From contig CAMRBL010000010.1 of assembly GCA_947040435.1 (NCBI GenBank), forward strand, positions 1 through 39,533: 39,533 nucleotides of DNA, given 5' to 3'. This DNA is from an uncultured Rikenellaceae bacterium. GTDB lineage: Bacteria > Bacteroidota > Bacteroidia > Bacteroidales > Rikenellaceae. The notes beneath the pieces are model-generated. The model was not told where the DNA came from. It saw only the letters and a list, made by a program, of their open reading frames with translations, and did not search any database. Both the position numbers and the translations under genes were made by a program. This document shows positions 16,170-24,655 of this stretch, piece after piece (positions within the stretch are counted from its first letter, which is position 1; every line of letters begins with the position of its first letter).

Positions 16170-16787
16170 ATGAGTTTAACGATAGAGCAATTTAAAGCAA
16201 TGCTTGACTTGGCACTTGTCAATATAAAAGCTAGAGAGGATGAGTTCTCAAAATTAGATGCTATTGCAGGTGACGGAGATCACGGAACAGCTATTGTTTC
16301 GGCAATGACTGTTATCTGTGCAGAGTCAAAAAAAGGAGAAGATTTCCCAACAATGTTGACTGACATGGGAATGGAAGTTATGACGCAGACTAGTGGTTCA
16401 ACAAGTACGCTTCTCGGTGCACTATTTTTAGGTATGGGAGAGGGAGTTACAGGAGCAGAGTTAGACGTTGCAGGTGTAAAAAGTATGTTTGTTGCTGGAC
16501 TTGAAGGGGTCAGGGAGCAGACAAAGGCTAAAGTAGGAGATAAAACTATGATGGATGCTCTTATTCCTGCGGTTGATGCGATTGTAAACTCAAGTGCTTC
16601 TGATATAAAAGTAATTTTGACTGAGGGAGCTGATGCTGCGAAAGCAGGGGTTGAGGCTACGATTGAAATGAAAGCAAATTTTGGTAGAGCTAGAAATTTA
16701 GGAGAGAGATCTATTGGTTATCCTGATGCTGGCGCTACATCTTGGGCACTGATTTTTGAATCATTTGCTCAAGGTTATAATAAATAA
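16170..16787 (+). CDS. dhaL: Dihydroxyacetone-kinase-family nucleotide-binding subunit DhaL
   Basis: A 205-residue all-helical DhaL-type protein. The metal/nucleotide motif D30-A-I-A-G-D35-G-D37-H-G is intact, and the TSGSTSTLLGALFLGMG and KVGDKTMMDALIPAVDA segments match the family. DhaL carries ADP/ATP-Mg and transfers the phosphate to the ketone held by DhaK. In E. coli the ADP in DhaL is recharged by the PTS protein DhaM; no DhaM is seen here. The gene lies 17 nt after dhaK and ends 6 nt before a strong hairpin. The two subunits should work together on a short ketose in the cytoplasm. Confidence 0.92.
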   Translation: MSLTIEQFKAMLDLALVNIKAREDEFSKLDAIAGDGDHGTAIVSAMTVICAESKKGEDFPTMLTDMGMEVMTQTSGSTSTLLGALFLGMGEGVTGAELDVAGVKSMFVAGLEGVREQTKAKVGDKTMMDALIPAVDAIVNSSASDIKVILTEGADAAKAGVEATIEMKANFGRARNLGERSIGYPDAGATSWALIFESFAQGYNK

Positions 16788-16793
16788 AATATA

Positions 16794-16819
16794 GCTCCAA
16801 CGTATTATACGAATGGAGC
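16794..16819 (+). terminator. Hairpin after dhaL
   Basis: GCTCCA (16794-16799) pairs with TGGAGC (16814-16819), and inside it CGTAT pairs with ATACG across one T, an almost continuous 11-bp stem. The following bases are GAAAATCATTTTT. It may only lower read-through into the next gene. Confidence 0.6.
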
Positions 16820-16927
16820 GAAAATCATTTTTCAAAGAAATTTGATTAAACTTTTAAAAACTTAGTGCAACAGATGGTTGGTAGTTTATTAACTTAAAGC
16901 TATATGTTGCGACAAAAAAAAATTGAG

Positions 16928-17809
16928 ATGGCAGATTTAGACGGAATATTAGAGAATAAAGATAAAGATTACGGAATTGGTGTACCAGTTCAAAGAGATG
17001 GTGGGTTCTTTTTGAAGGGTCTTGATAATTGCGATTGGGGATTGAAAGATCGTATCTCTCGCATATTTAATGTGAAGACGGGAAGAACAGTAATGTTAGC
17101 TTTCGATCACGGATACATTATGGGCCCAACTTCTGGATTGGAGCGTTTGGACCTTAACATTGTACCTCTTATTGAGTATGCAGACTCTTTGATGTGTACT
17201 CGTGGATCGTTGCGTTCAGTAGTACCTTCAACTAGTAATAAGGCTATTTGTCTGCGCTATTCGGCAGGAACTTCAATCCTTACAGAGCTAAACAATGAGT
17301 GTATTCTTGACCCTAGTGACGCTATTCGTTTGAATGCTTCAGCTATGGCTGTAATGGTATCTATCGGAGGTAAATATGAAGCAAAAACAATCGAAAATCT
17401 AGTGAGAACAGCTGACGCAGGGTATAAATATGGTATCCCTACGATGGGCGTTACTGCGGTTGGTACGGACCTTGCTCGTGATTCACGCTATTTCGCTACT
17501 GCATCTCGTATCTGTGCTGAAAATGGAGCTAATATCGTTAAGACTTACTATTGTGAAGGTTTTGAAAAAGTTGTTAACTCTTGTCCAGTACCGATTGTTA
17601 TTGCGGGTGGAAAAAAACTCGAAGAGTATGATGCGCTTGAACTATGTTACAAAGCTATAAACGATGGAGCTAGTGGTGTAGACATGGGGCGTAATGTGTT
17701 TCAATCAGTAGCACCTATTGCAATGATTCAAGCTGTTAGAGCTGTCGTGCATGAGGGATACACTCCAAAAATGGGATTCGACCTATTTGAAGAGTTACGC
17801 AATAAATAG
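16928..17809 (+). CDS. lsrF: LsrF-type class I aldolase/thiolase
   Basis: A 293-residue DeoC/FbaB-type TIM-barrel protein that closely resembles E. coli LsrF as I recall it. Shared segments include the start MADLDGI, RISRIFNVKTGRTVMLAFDHGY, LMCTRGSLRSVVP, GIPTMGV, IVKTYY with Schiff-base Lys K205, CPVPIVIAGGKK and GASGVDMGRN. LsrF transfers the acetyl group of 3-hydroxy-2,4-pentanedione 5-phosphate to CoA, giving acetyl-CoA and DHAP, the last step of AI-2 breakdown. The ATG at 16928 was chosen because it matches the LsrF start; an ATG at 16904 would add 8 residues. No LsrK, LsrG or Lsr transporter is in the window. DhaK and DhaL lie just upstream, so a different phosphorylated ketone may be the substrate. 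Confidence 0.88.
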   Translation: MADLDGILENKDKDYGIGVPVQRDGGFFLKGLDNCDWGLKDRISRIFNVKTGRTVMLAFDHGYIMGPTSGLERLDLNIVPLIEYADSLMCTRGSLRSVVPSTSNKAICLRYSAGTSILTELNNECILDPSDAIRLNASAMAVMVSIGGKYEAKTIENLVRTADAGYKYGIPTMGVTAVGTDLARDSRYFATASRICAENGANIVKTYYCEGFEKVVNSCPVPIVIAGGKKLEEYDALELCYKAINDGASGVDMGRNVFQSVAPIAMIQAVRAVVHEGYTPKMGFDLFEELRNK

Positions 17810-17851
17810 ATTTTATCCTTAATTTTTAGCCACCGATCACATAATTTGATA

Positions 17852-17890
17852 GAGCTGCCCCAGTGTGGGTAGCTCTGCGTGGTCGCAGAG
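17852..17890 (+). repeat. REP-like hairpin element, inverted copy
   Basis: The reverse complement of this stretch aligns with the tandem repeat at 3682-3794; I count about 29 matches in 39 columns. It holds GAGCTGCCC/GGGTAGCTC (one G-T pair) and CTCTGCG-tggt-CGCAGAG, whose arms overlap by 3 nt. It lies 43 nt after the LsrF-type gene and may also work as its terminator. Confidence 0.65.
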
Positions 17891-17927
17891 AGCTAAACAG
17901 TAAAAATAATAATAAAAAACATTAAAA

Positions 17928-20900
17928 ATGAATATAAAGAGAATTATATCCATTTGCTTTTTATTCGGATTTGTTCAATTGCAAGTTGGTGGTAGCCAGT
18001 TGTATGCAAAGAGTACTTTATCATGGCAGGAGTCTCTTGCTAAGGTGAAAAAAGATCTGAGAGATGGTAAATTTGATATGCAGCCGACCGTTTCTAGTGG
18101 TGTGATGCGCTTCAAAACAGAGCCTCAGACACTAGTGATGGATGTTTCAAAGCTTGATGATATAATGCTTATTTCTGATCCAACTTCAGATGGTACATCA
18201 TGGGATCATGCAATATATGGGAATCCTCGCCTTATAGAGAACGATGGTAGTGTAGTGAGTCTTCTAGATTTAAGACCTAAATATTCTAAGGCGACTTATG
18301 GAACACCGATTTTTAATGAAACTTTTGGTAAAGGGAAGTTGCAAGTCGGAGGTAATGTTTATGATAAAGGTTTTGTACTACACTCTGATGGTGTAATTTC
18401 ATATAAACTTGATAAGAAGTATAAGCGATTTGAAGTTGAAGTGGGAATCAGTGATTTAGTGGGTGATAAAAATGCGTCAAGTGTGATATTTAAGATTCAA
18501 GATGGACGTTTGAGTGCAGATTATCTACTTGCAAAACTAACTACACAAAATCGAGACGAAATATTAGATTTTGCATCTATGATCGGAAAATCTCCGATTG
18601 ATATTTTATCTAGTAGTGATGGCTCAATCGAAAAGAGTGTCGTTTTAGAGGTTATAAACTCTTTTGAAAACAAAGATTTTTATGAGAAGAAAATTAAAGA
18701 GTATGATATGCTATCTGAAGACAAACGTCTTGAGAAGTATATAAATTTAGCCTCTTTAGCTGTAAGATCTAAAAATACAAAAGAGCAATTGGCTGGGATT
18801 AATACAAGCTCTATACTGCTATATTTAGAGGATGTTAAGTATGAAGAGGGTTTTGACTACGACTTAAACAGAGCAAAGTATGACTTCCTTGTAGAGGGAA
18901 TTAACGAAGTTAAATGCAATATTGAAGGTGGTGGTGCAGAGTATATCAAGAGCGGCGAGGAGTTGGTAAAACTTAGCAAAGAGATTATTCTTGCTAACCC
19001 ACTACTTGATGTAGATAAAATTATTGTTAGTAGGTTTAAGATGGGAGATAATGCTAGAAATGGCATGGCTCCACGTATTGGATCTGCTTCAAATAACTAT
19101 TCAAATATGTACTCTGCTGCCCGTACGGGATTTGATGCAGAGATTGCAGAGTTGAGTAACCTTCGTGGAGATGTGAAAGTTAGAACTATATATGAGCCAA
19201 GTAGAGATGTTAATATTGCTGATCTTCAGATACATTGGGATGCAGACAAATTAATTTTCTCCTCTTTAGATGACAAAAATCGTTGGCAGATATATGAAGT
19301 TGGTGTTGATGGATCGGGATTAAATCAAAAGATTAAATTGAACGAGCCAGATGTTGAGTTCTGTGACCCTAACTATCTCCCTGATGGACGTATTATTGCA
19401 GCTACGACGGCTGGTTATAATGCAGTACCTTGTGTTAATGGATCTGATGCTGTTGGTAACCTATCTCTTTATGATACTAAAGATGGTAGCTTCAGACGTC
19501 TTACTTTTGACCAAGATAATAACTGGAATCCAGTTGTGATGAATAATGGTCGTGTAATGTACACTCGTTGGGAGTATACTGATCTTACACACTATTTCTC
19601 TCGTATAGTTATGCACATGAACCCCGATGGAACAGAGAATAAAGCACTGTATGGTAGTGGTTCATTTTGGCCTAATAGTACGTTTGATATTAAGCCTCTT
19701 CCTGGAAATTCATCTAAGTTTGTGGGTGTGATCTCTGGTCATCACGGTATTGCAAGATCGGGTAGATTGATGATATTTGATCCTACAAAATCTCGTAAAG
19801 AGGCTGAAGGTGTTGTGCAAGAGCTTCCATATCGTAATCGAAAGGTTGTTCCTGTGATTAAGGACTACCTTGTAGATGGTGTTTGGCCGCAGTTTATTCG
19901 CCCTTACCCTATAAGTGATAAGTACTTCTTAGTATCGGCTAAACTTACTCCTACATCGCTTTGGGGTATATATCTTGTTGACGTGTTCGATAACCTTACT
20001 TGTATCGCTGAGTTTGAAGGTGAAGGGTTCAACTCTCCTCTATTAGTTGAAAAAAGAGCTACACCTCCAGTTATTCCAGATCGTGTGAACTTGGAGGATA
20101 AAGAGGCAACTATATTTATTCAAGATATTTATGCTGGGGAGGGCTCTATGGGACTCCCTCGTGGAACAGTTAAAGAGTTACGTATTTTAGCTTACGAATA
20201 TGCATACATGCGTGGAGCATCTGACCATGATGCACAGGGTATTCAGTCGGGTTGGGACATTAAACGTATTCTTGGTACTGTGCCAGTAGAGGAGGATGGA
20301 TCTGTAATATTTACAGCACCTGCAAACACTCCTATATCTCTTCAACCTATTGATAGTGAAGGTAGAGCGGTACAGTGGATGCGTAGTTGGTTTACACCTA
20401 TGCCAGGAGAGACTGTCTCTTGTATTGGATGCCATGAGGATCAAAACCAAATTCCAATCCCTAAGCGTGTGATTGCGTCACAACGTAAACCACACAAAAT
20501 TAAAGCTCCAGAGGGTGGAGCACGCTCATTTACATTTGATTTGGAGATTCAACCAATCCTAGATCGTGCTTGTATCGCTTGTCATAAGGATGGTAGTGAT
20601 GTGAATTTCACTGCTCGTATTGATAAGAAGTACCCTCGCTTTGGTAGACCTTGGGGTAAGAGTTATCTAGAGCTGATGCCTTACGTTTATCGTCAAGGAC
20701 CTGAAGCGGATATGTATGTTCTGAAGCCATATGAGTATCATGCGTCGAACTCAGAGCTAGTTCGAATCTTGAAAACGGGACATCATGGTGTTGAGTTGAC
20801 AGAAAAAGAGTGGAGAACAATATATAATTGGATCGACTTTAATGCCCCATATCATGGAGCATTCTTGAATCTTCCGAAGCATAACAACTTCGATCAGTAT

Positions 20901-21950
20901 AGCCGTCGTATTGAGTTAGCTGACAAGTATAATAATGGTGCGGGAGTAGATTGGAGAGAAGAGGTTAAGAACTACGCAACATATCTTGACTCTAAGGGTG
21001 AAATTGAAGCTGTTATGCCAGATGCTCCGAAGCCTATAAAAGCTAGAAGGACTAAACTATCTTCATGGCCATTGAGCGCAGATGCTGCGAAAGAGTTACA
21101 AGCAAAGAGTGGAGAGATTCGTAAAGAGGTAGAGTTTGCTCCAGGTGTTGTTGTAACATTTGTGTGGGTTCCTGCTGGTAAGTTTGTAATGGGTTCTAAC
21201 GATGGAGCGAGAGATAATGCTCCAGCATTTAAGACTGAAGTTGAAAAAGGGTTTTGGATGTCTGAGACGGAGATTACTAATGAGCAATATTGTGCGCTAT
21301 TTCCTGAGCACGATAGTCGTATCATTGGTCAGTTCTGGAAAGATCACACCTCTGCTGGCTACTGGGCAAATAAACCTAAGCAACCAGTTATCCGTGTATC
21401 TTTTGAAGAGGCGCAGGAGTATTGTAGTGTGCTAGAGGAGTCTGTCTCTGGTTTAGGTTGGAAGGTGTCATTGCCAACTGAAACTGAGTGGGAGTGGGCT
21501 TGTAGAGGTGGAAGTGATGGTGACTTTTGGTATGGCAACTCTAATGCTGATTTCGGTAAATTCGAAAATATGGCAGATGAGAGTCTATCTGATATGGCTG
21601 TAATCGGAGTTGATCCTCAGCCAATGTCTAAGAATAGTTCACTACGTCCATATTGGGACTACTTGCCTAAGGTTTCGACTGTTAACGATGGTGCGATGAT
21701 ACCTACGGATGTTGGTAGTTATGAATCAAATATTTGGGGATTGAAAGATATGCATGGTAATGTTGCAGAGTGGACAACATCAGATTATACTCTATATCCT
21801 CTGAAATCGAAGCATGTTTCTGATAGAAAAGTTGTTCGTGGTGGATCTTGGACTGATAGACCTAAATACTCTACATCGTACAGTAGGAAGGCGTTCTATC
21901 CTTGGCAAAAAGTTTATAATGTTGGATTTCGTATAATTCTTACGGAGTAG
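17928..21950 (+). CDS. Exported NPCBM/beta-propeller/diheme/SUMF1 protein related to HzsA
   Basis: A 1340-residue protein with a signal peptide (1-27). Residues about 85-205 look like an NPCBM carbohydrate-binding module (LQVGGNVYDKGFVLHSDG, then RFEVEVGISD). Residues about 430-690 form TolB-like propeller repeats (KLIFSSLDDKNRWQIYEV, YLPDGRIIAAT, NNGRVMYTRWEY). The middle part, with FIRPYPISDKYFLVSAK and the region to 830, resembles the hydrazine synthase alpha-subunit middle domain. Two c-heme sites follow, C832-I-G-C-H and C882-I-A-C-H. Residues about 1065-1340 are a SUMF1-type domain ending R1304-G-G-S-W. The catalytic Cys pair of formylglycine-generating enzyme is replaced by D1310 and S1315, so that activity is not expected. 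A periplasmic or surface redox enzyme acting on a carbohydrate-like substrate is the best inference. Confidence 0.85.
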   Translation: MNIKRIISICFLFGFVQLQVGGSQLYAKSTLSWQESLAKVKKDLRDGKFDMQPTVSSGVMRFKTEPQTLVMDVSKLDDIMLISDPTSDGTSWDHAIYGNPRLIENDGSVVSLLDLRPKYSKATYGTPIFNETFGKGKLQVGGNVYDKGFVLHSDGVISYKLDKKYKRFEVEVGISDLVGDKNASSVIFKIQDGRLSADYLLAKLTTQNRDEILDFASMIGKSPIDILSSSDGSIEKSVVLEVINSFENKDFYEKKIKEYDMLSEDKRLEKYINLASLAVRSKNTKEQLAGINTSSILLYLEDVKYEEGFDYDLNRAKYDFLVEGINEVKCNIEGGGAEYIKSGEELVKLSKEIILANPLLDVDKIIVSRFKMGDNARNGMAPRIGSASNNYSNMYSAARTGFDAEIAELSNLRGDVKVRTIYEPSRDVNIADLQIHWDADKLIFSSLDDKNRWQIYEVGVDGSGLNQKIKLNEPDVEFCDPNYLPDGRIIAATTAGYNAVPCVNGSDAVGNLSLYDTKDGSFRRLTFDQDNNWNPVVMNNGRVMYTRWEYTDLTHYFSRIVMHMNPDGTENKALYGSGSFWPNSTFDIKPLPGNSSKFVGVISGHHGIARSGRLMIFDPTKSRKEAEGVVQELPYRNRKVVPVIKDYLVDGVWPQFIRPYPISDKYFLVSAKLTPTSLWGIYLVDVFDNLTCIAEFEGEGFNSPLLVEKRATPPVIPDRVNLEDKEATIFIQDIYAGEGSMGLPRGTVKELRILAYEYAYMRGASDHDAQGIQSGWDIKRILGTVPVEEDGSVIFTAPANTPISLQPIDSEGRAVQWMRSWFTPMPGETVSCIGCHEDQNQIPIPKRVIASQRKPHKIKAPEGGARSFTFDLEIQPILDRACIACHKDGSDVNFTARIDKKYPRFGRPWGKSYLELMPYVYRQGPEADMYVLKPYEYHASNSELVRILKTGHHGVELTEKEWRTIYNWIDFNAPYHGAFLNLPKHNNFDQYSRRIELADKYNNGAGVDWREEVKNYATYLDSKGEIEAVMPDAPKPIKARRTKLSSWPLSADAAKELQAKSGEIRKEVEFAPGVVVTFVWVPAGKFVMGSNDGARDNAPAFKTEVEKGFWMSETEITNEQYCALFPEHDSRIIGQFWKDHTSAGYWANKPKQPVIRVSFEEAQEYCSVLEESVSGLGWKVSLPTETEWEWACRGGSDGDFWYGNSNADFGKFENMADESLSDMAVIGVDPQPMSKNSSLRPYWDYLPKVSTVNDGAMIPTDVGSYESNIWGLKDMHGNVAEWTTSDYTLYPLKSKHVSDRKVVRGGSWTDRPKYSTSYSRKAFYPWQKVYNVGFRIILTE

Positions 21951-21990
21951 TACGTTATAGATAGTAAGTAAAGATAGCATAAGTTTTCAG

Positions 21991-22043
21991 AGAGGTTTTA
22001 TTTGAGGGCAAGTCTGCGAGGCTCGCACTTCGATAAAACCTCT
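21991..22043 (+). terminator. Branched hairpin after the HzsA-related gene
   Basis: AGAGGTTTTAT (21991-22001) pairs with ATAAAACCTCT (22033-22043). Inside, TGCGA-ggc-TCGCA makes a second hairpin. An AT-rich tail (TCGAAATTTTATTT) follows. It begins 40 nt after the stop codon. Confidence 0.7.
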
Positions 22044-22068
22044 TCGAAATTTTATTTAGTTTTATGAT

Positions 22069-22102
22069 ACTGCCCTGCTTAGATGTTCTATGTTGTCGCA
22101 GT
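22069..22102 (+). repeat. Degenerate REP-like element
   Basis: The ends ACTGCCCT and TCGCAGT match the ends of the reverse-complemented element at 3682-3794, and the length (34 nt against 35) agrees, but the centre has diverged. It is 31 nt before the CcsBA start codon. Confidence 0.4.
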
Positions 22103-22133
22103 GAGCGGATAGATTCTTATAAAAAAATATAAT

Positions 22134-24503
22134 ATGTTAAAAAAAATAGTTTCATCTCCGATTGTAATGTTAGCTCTGATTACGGTTTATTGTATAAGTC
22201 TAGCAGTTGCAACATTTATTGAGCGAGATATGGGAGTCGAATTCTCTAGGGGTTATGTATATCACAATGTGTGGTTTATACTGTTGCAATTCATAATGGT
22301 GGTAAATGCTGTCGCAATTATATATAAAAGAGGTTTGTTTAAATGGAGTAAATTTGGTGCTCTACTGTTTCACCTTAGTTTTGTAGTTATATTATTAGGG
22401 GCTATGGTAACGCATTTGTGGAGTAAAGAGGGGGTTATGCATATCCGAGAGGGGGCAACATCTAGTGTGGTCTACTTAGCAGACAAAACGCAGATAAATC
22501 TTCCTATCGAGGTGAAGTTAGATGACTTTATATTGGCAAGATACCCTGGGTCACACTCTCCATCATCGTACGAAAGCCATGTAACAGTGGAGTATGACGG
22601 CGTGGAGTCGAACCACCTAATCAAGATGAATCAGGTGATGAATATTGGTAATTATAGATTCTTCCAATCATCTTATGATCCCGATGAGAAGGGGAGTCTG
22701 TTGACTGTAAATTATGATTTTCCCGGTATGCAGTTGACTTATTTTGGCTACCTGCTACTTGTATTAGGATTTATTATAACTCCGTTTCAAAAACATTCAA
22801 GATTTAGACAACTAAATAAATCGTTTAAAAAAATTGGTGTTGTAGCATTGCTGATACTCATATCAAGTAGTAGCTATGCAAACTCTAATTTACCATCAGT
22901 TCCGGCAAGTCATGCTAGGGAGTTTGGAGGGCTGTTGGTACAGAACCCAAAGGGTAGGTTAGAGCCTGTAAATACTTGGAGCTCTAAAATTGTTAGAAAA
23001 ATATACCACAATAGTAGTTACAAAGGGTACAGTTCGGATCAAATTCTCCTTAATTTGTTTGTTTTTCCAGAGTATTGGGCGGAGCAACCAATGGTTATGG
23101 TGGATAACAAAGAGGTTCGTAAATTGGTCGTAGCAGGCGATACGGAGTATTTGTCATATAATGATATGTTCAATAGTAATGGAGAGTATGTAATTCAGAG
23201 TAGAGTTGAAAAAGCATACTCACTCTCCCCTTCTGAGCGAAGTAAATTTGATAAAGATATTCTAGCTCTTGATGAGGTAGTTAATATAATATATCAGATT
23301 CAACAAGGGAAAATGTTGTCCCTATTTCCACATCCAGATAGCTCTAAAACTAAGTGGCTATCCTCGGGAGATGACTTATCACAATTAGTTGGTCAGGACT
23401 CACTTTTCATATCTAAGATCATGCTGCGTTATGGCGAAATGGTCTACGAAGGGATGGAGTCTGGAGATTGGAGTGGTGCATCGGAGGTGTTAGGAATGGT
23501 TAGGGTTTATCAAGATGTCAAGAATTTAAGTGTTGAGGTATCTGAAAATAGAATTGAGGCAGAACTTAAATATAACAAGTGGAATATATTTGGTAGAGTA
23601 TTTAAGTTTTATCTGATTTGTGGTGCTATTCTATTATCGATATGTTTCTACCAGTTGTTGAGGGGTACATCTAGGTTTCAGAGTCTACAATACCTCTTAA
23701 TTAGTGTAATAGCAACTGCATTCATAGTACAAACACTAGGTTTTATACTACGTTGGTATATATCTAGCTACCCGCCGTGGAGTAATTCTTATGAGACAAT
23801 GATTTTTATGGGGTGGGGTGTTGTTGCAATTGGACTGTTTTTAGCTACCAAGGCTCCTATCGTTACAGCTTTATCTTCAATTCTTGCGGGTGTACTCCTA
23901 TTTGTATCATCCCTAAATTGGATGAATCCAGATATAACGCCACTAGTGCCAGTACTACAATCATACTGGTTGATGTTACATGTGGCAGTTATTATGATGG
24001 GCTATGGATTCTTCTTTGTAAGTGCATTAATTGGTATGTTCAACCTAATACTAAGCGGTTTCATAAAAGAGAGTAACAAGAGTATCATTGTTGAGACAAT
24101 CAAAAAATGTACAGCACTTAACGAGATGTCGATGATAATTGGAACGGTACTGATGTGTATAGGTATATTTCTTGGCGCAGTGTGGGCAAATGAGTCTTGG
24201 GGTCGATATTGGGGCTGGGACCCTAAAGAGACTTGGGCATTGATTACAATGATGGTATACACAGGCGTTTTGCATATGAGATTTATACCAAAATTAAATA
24301 ATATTTGGTTGTTCAATGTAAAGTCTGTATGGTCAATACTTAGTGTGTTAATGACATACTTTGGTGTTAACTACTACTTGTCAGGATTACACTCATATGG
24401 AAATAGTGGAGGAGAAATATTCTCAATGCCAGTTATTATTGGACTACTTATTTTGGTCGCAATAACAATTTGGAGCTTAAAATCTAGATCTAAATTAGAT
24501 TAG
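22134..24503 (+). CDS. Fused cytochrome c assembly protein CcsBA (ResB-CcsA)
   Basis: A 789-residue membrane protein of System II cytochrome c maturation. The N-terminal part (1-240) has ResB/CcsB-type helices and a soluble loop. A signal-like helix at about 228-246 (ending SSSYANS) starts a large periplasmic region to about residue 500. The C-terminal part is CcsA-type, with several helices and the tryptophan-rich heme-handling WWD motif W689-GRYWGWDPKETW. This machine moves heme across the inner membrane and joins it to CXXCH sites. It directly follows a diheme protein, and a second diheme protein is encoded upstream in the same block. It may serve just these proteins or the whole cell; no nrfA-type gene is nearby. 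Confidence 0.93.
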   Translation: MLKKIVSSPIVMLALITVYCISLAVATFIERDMGVEFSRGYVYHNVWFILLQFIMVVNAVAIIYKRGLFKWSKFGALLFHLSFVVILLGAMVTHLWSKEGVMHIREGATSSVVYLADKTQINLPIEVKLDDFILARYPGSHSPSSYESHVTVEYDGVESNHLIKMNQVMNIGNYRFFQSSYDPDEKGSLLTVNYDFPGMQLTYFGYLLLVLGFIITPFQKHSRFRQLNKSFKKIGVVALLILISSSSYANSNLPSVPASHAREFGGLLVQNPKGRLEPVNTWSSKIVRKIYHNSSYKGYSSDQILLNLFVFPEYWAEQPMVMVDNKEVRKLVVAGDTEYLSYNDMFNSNGEYVIQSRVEKAYSLSPSERSKFDKDILALDEVVNIIYQIQQGKMLSLFPHPDSSKTKWLSSGDDLSQLVGQDSLFISKIMLRYGEMVYEGMESGDWSGASEVLGMVRVYQDVKNLSVEVSENRIEAELKYNKWNIFGRVFKFYLICGAILLSICFYQLLRGTSRFQSLQYLLISVIATAFIVQTLGFILRWYISSYPPWSNSYETMIFMGWGVVAIGLFLATKAPIVTALSSILAGVLLFVSSLNWMNPDITPLVPVLQSYWLMLHVAVIMMGYGFFFVSALIGMFNLILSGFIKESNKSIIVETIKKCTALNEMSMIIGTVLMCIGIFLGAVWANESWGRYWGWDPKETWALITMMVYTGVLHMRFIPKLNNIWLFNVKSVWSILSVLMTYFGVNYYLSGLHSYGNSGGEIFSMPVIIGLLILVAITIWSLKSRSKLD

Positions 24504-24618
24504 TTTTTTCGTAGATAATAATTTGTTTAAGGTGAAAAATATGACTAAAACTCTAATTTGGCTCTGTTTGTACCTATAAATAGGTAGTTTGTGTTTGTAA
24601 TATACCTATATATGGGAG

Positions 24619-24649
24619 TTGTATCGGATAGTAGTTTGCCCTATATTTG
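24619..24649 (+). promoter_or_regulatory. Orphan Bacteroidota promoter in the 24504-24842 gap
   Basis: A TTG at 24619-24621, then 20 nt, then TATATTTG at 24642-24649 is a full Bacteroidota promoter. No protein start lies just downstream; a terminator-like hairpin follows 70 nt later. Confidence 0.6.
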
Positions 24650-24655
24650 TACAAG

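Noticed and set aside
15145-16787. PTS-dependent dihydroxyacetone kinase
   Set aside because: DhaK and DhaL are present but no DhaM-type phosphocarrier is seen, so the PTS-linked form cannot be claimed; ATP use or a distant DhaM remains possible.
17928-21950. Hydrazine synthase or anammox metabolism
   Set aside because: Only a part of the protein resembles HzsA; no HzsB/HzsC or hydrazine dehydrogenase gene is nearby, and the protein has NPCBM and SUMF1 parts that HzsA lacks.
21120-21950. Active formylglycine-generating (sulfatase-modifying) domain
   Set aside because: Both catalytic cysteines are replaced by Asp and Ser, and no sulfatase gene is in the window.
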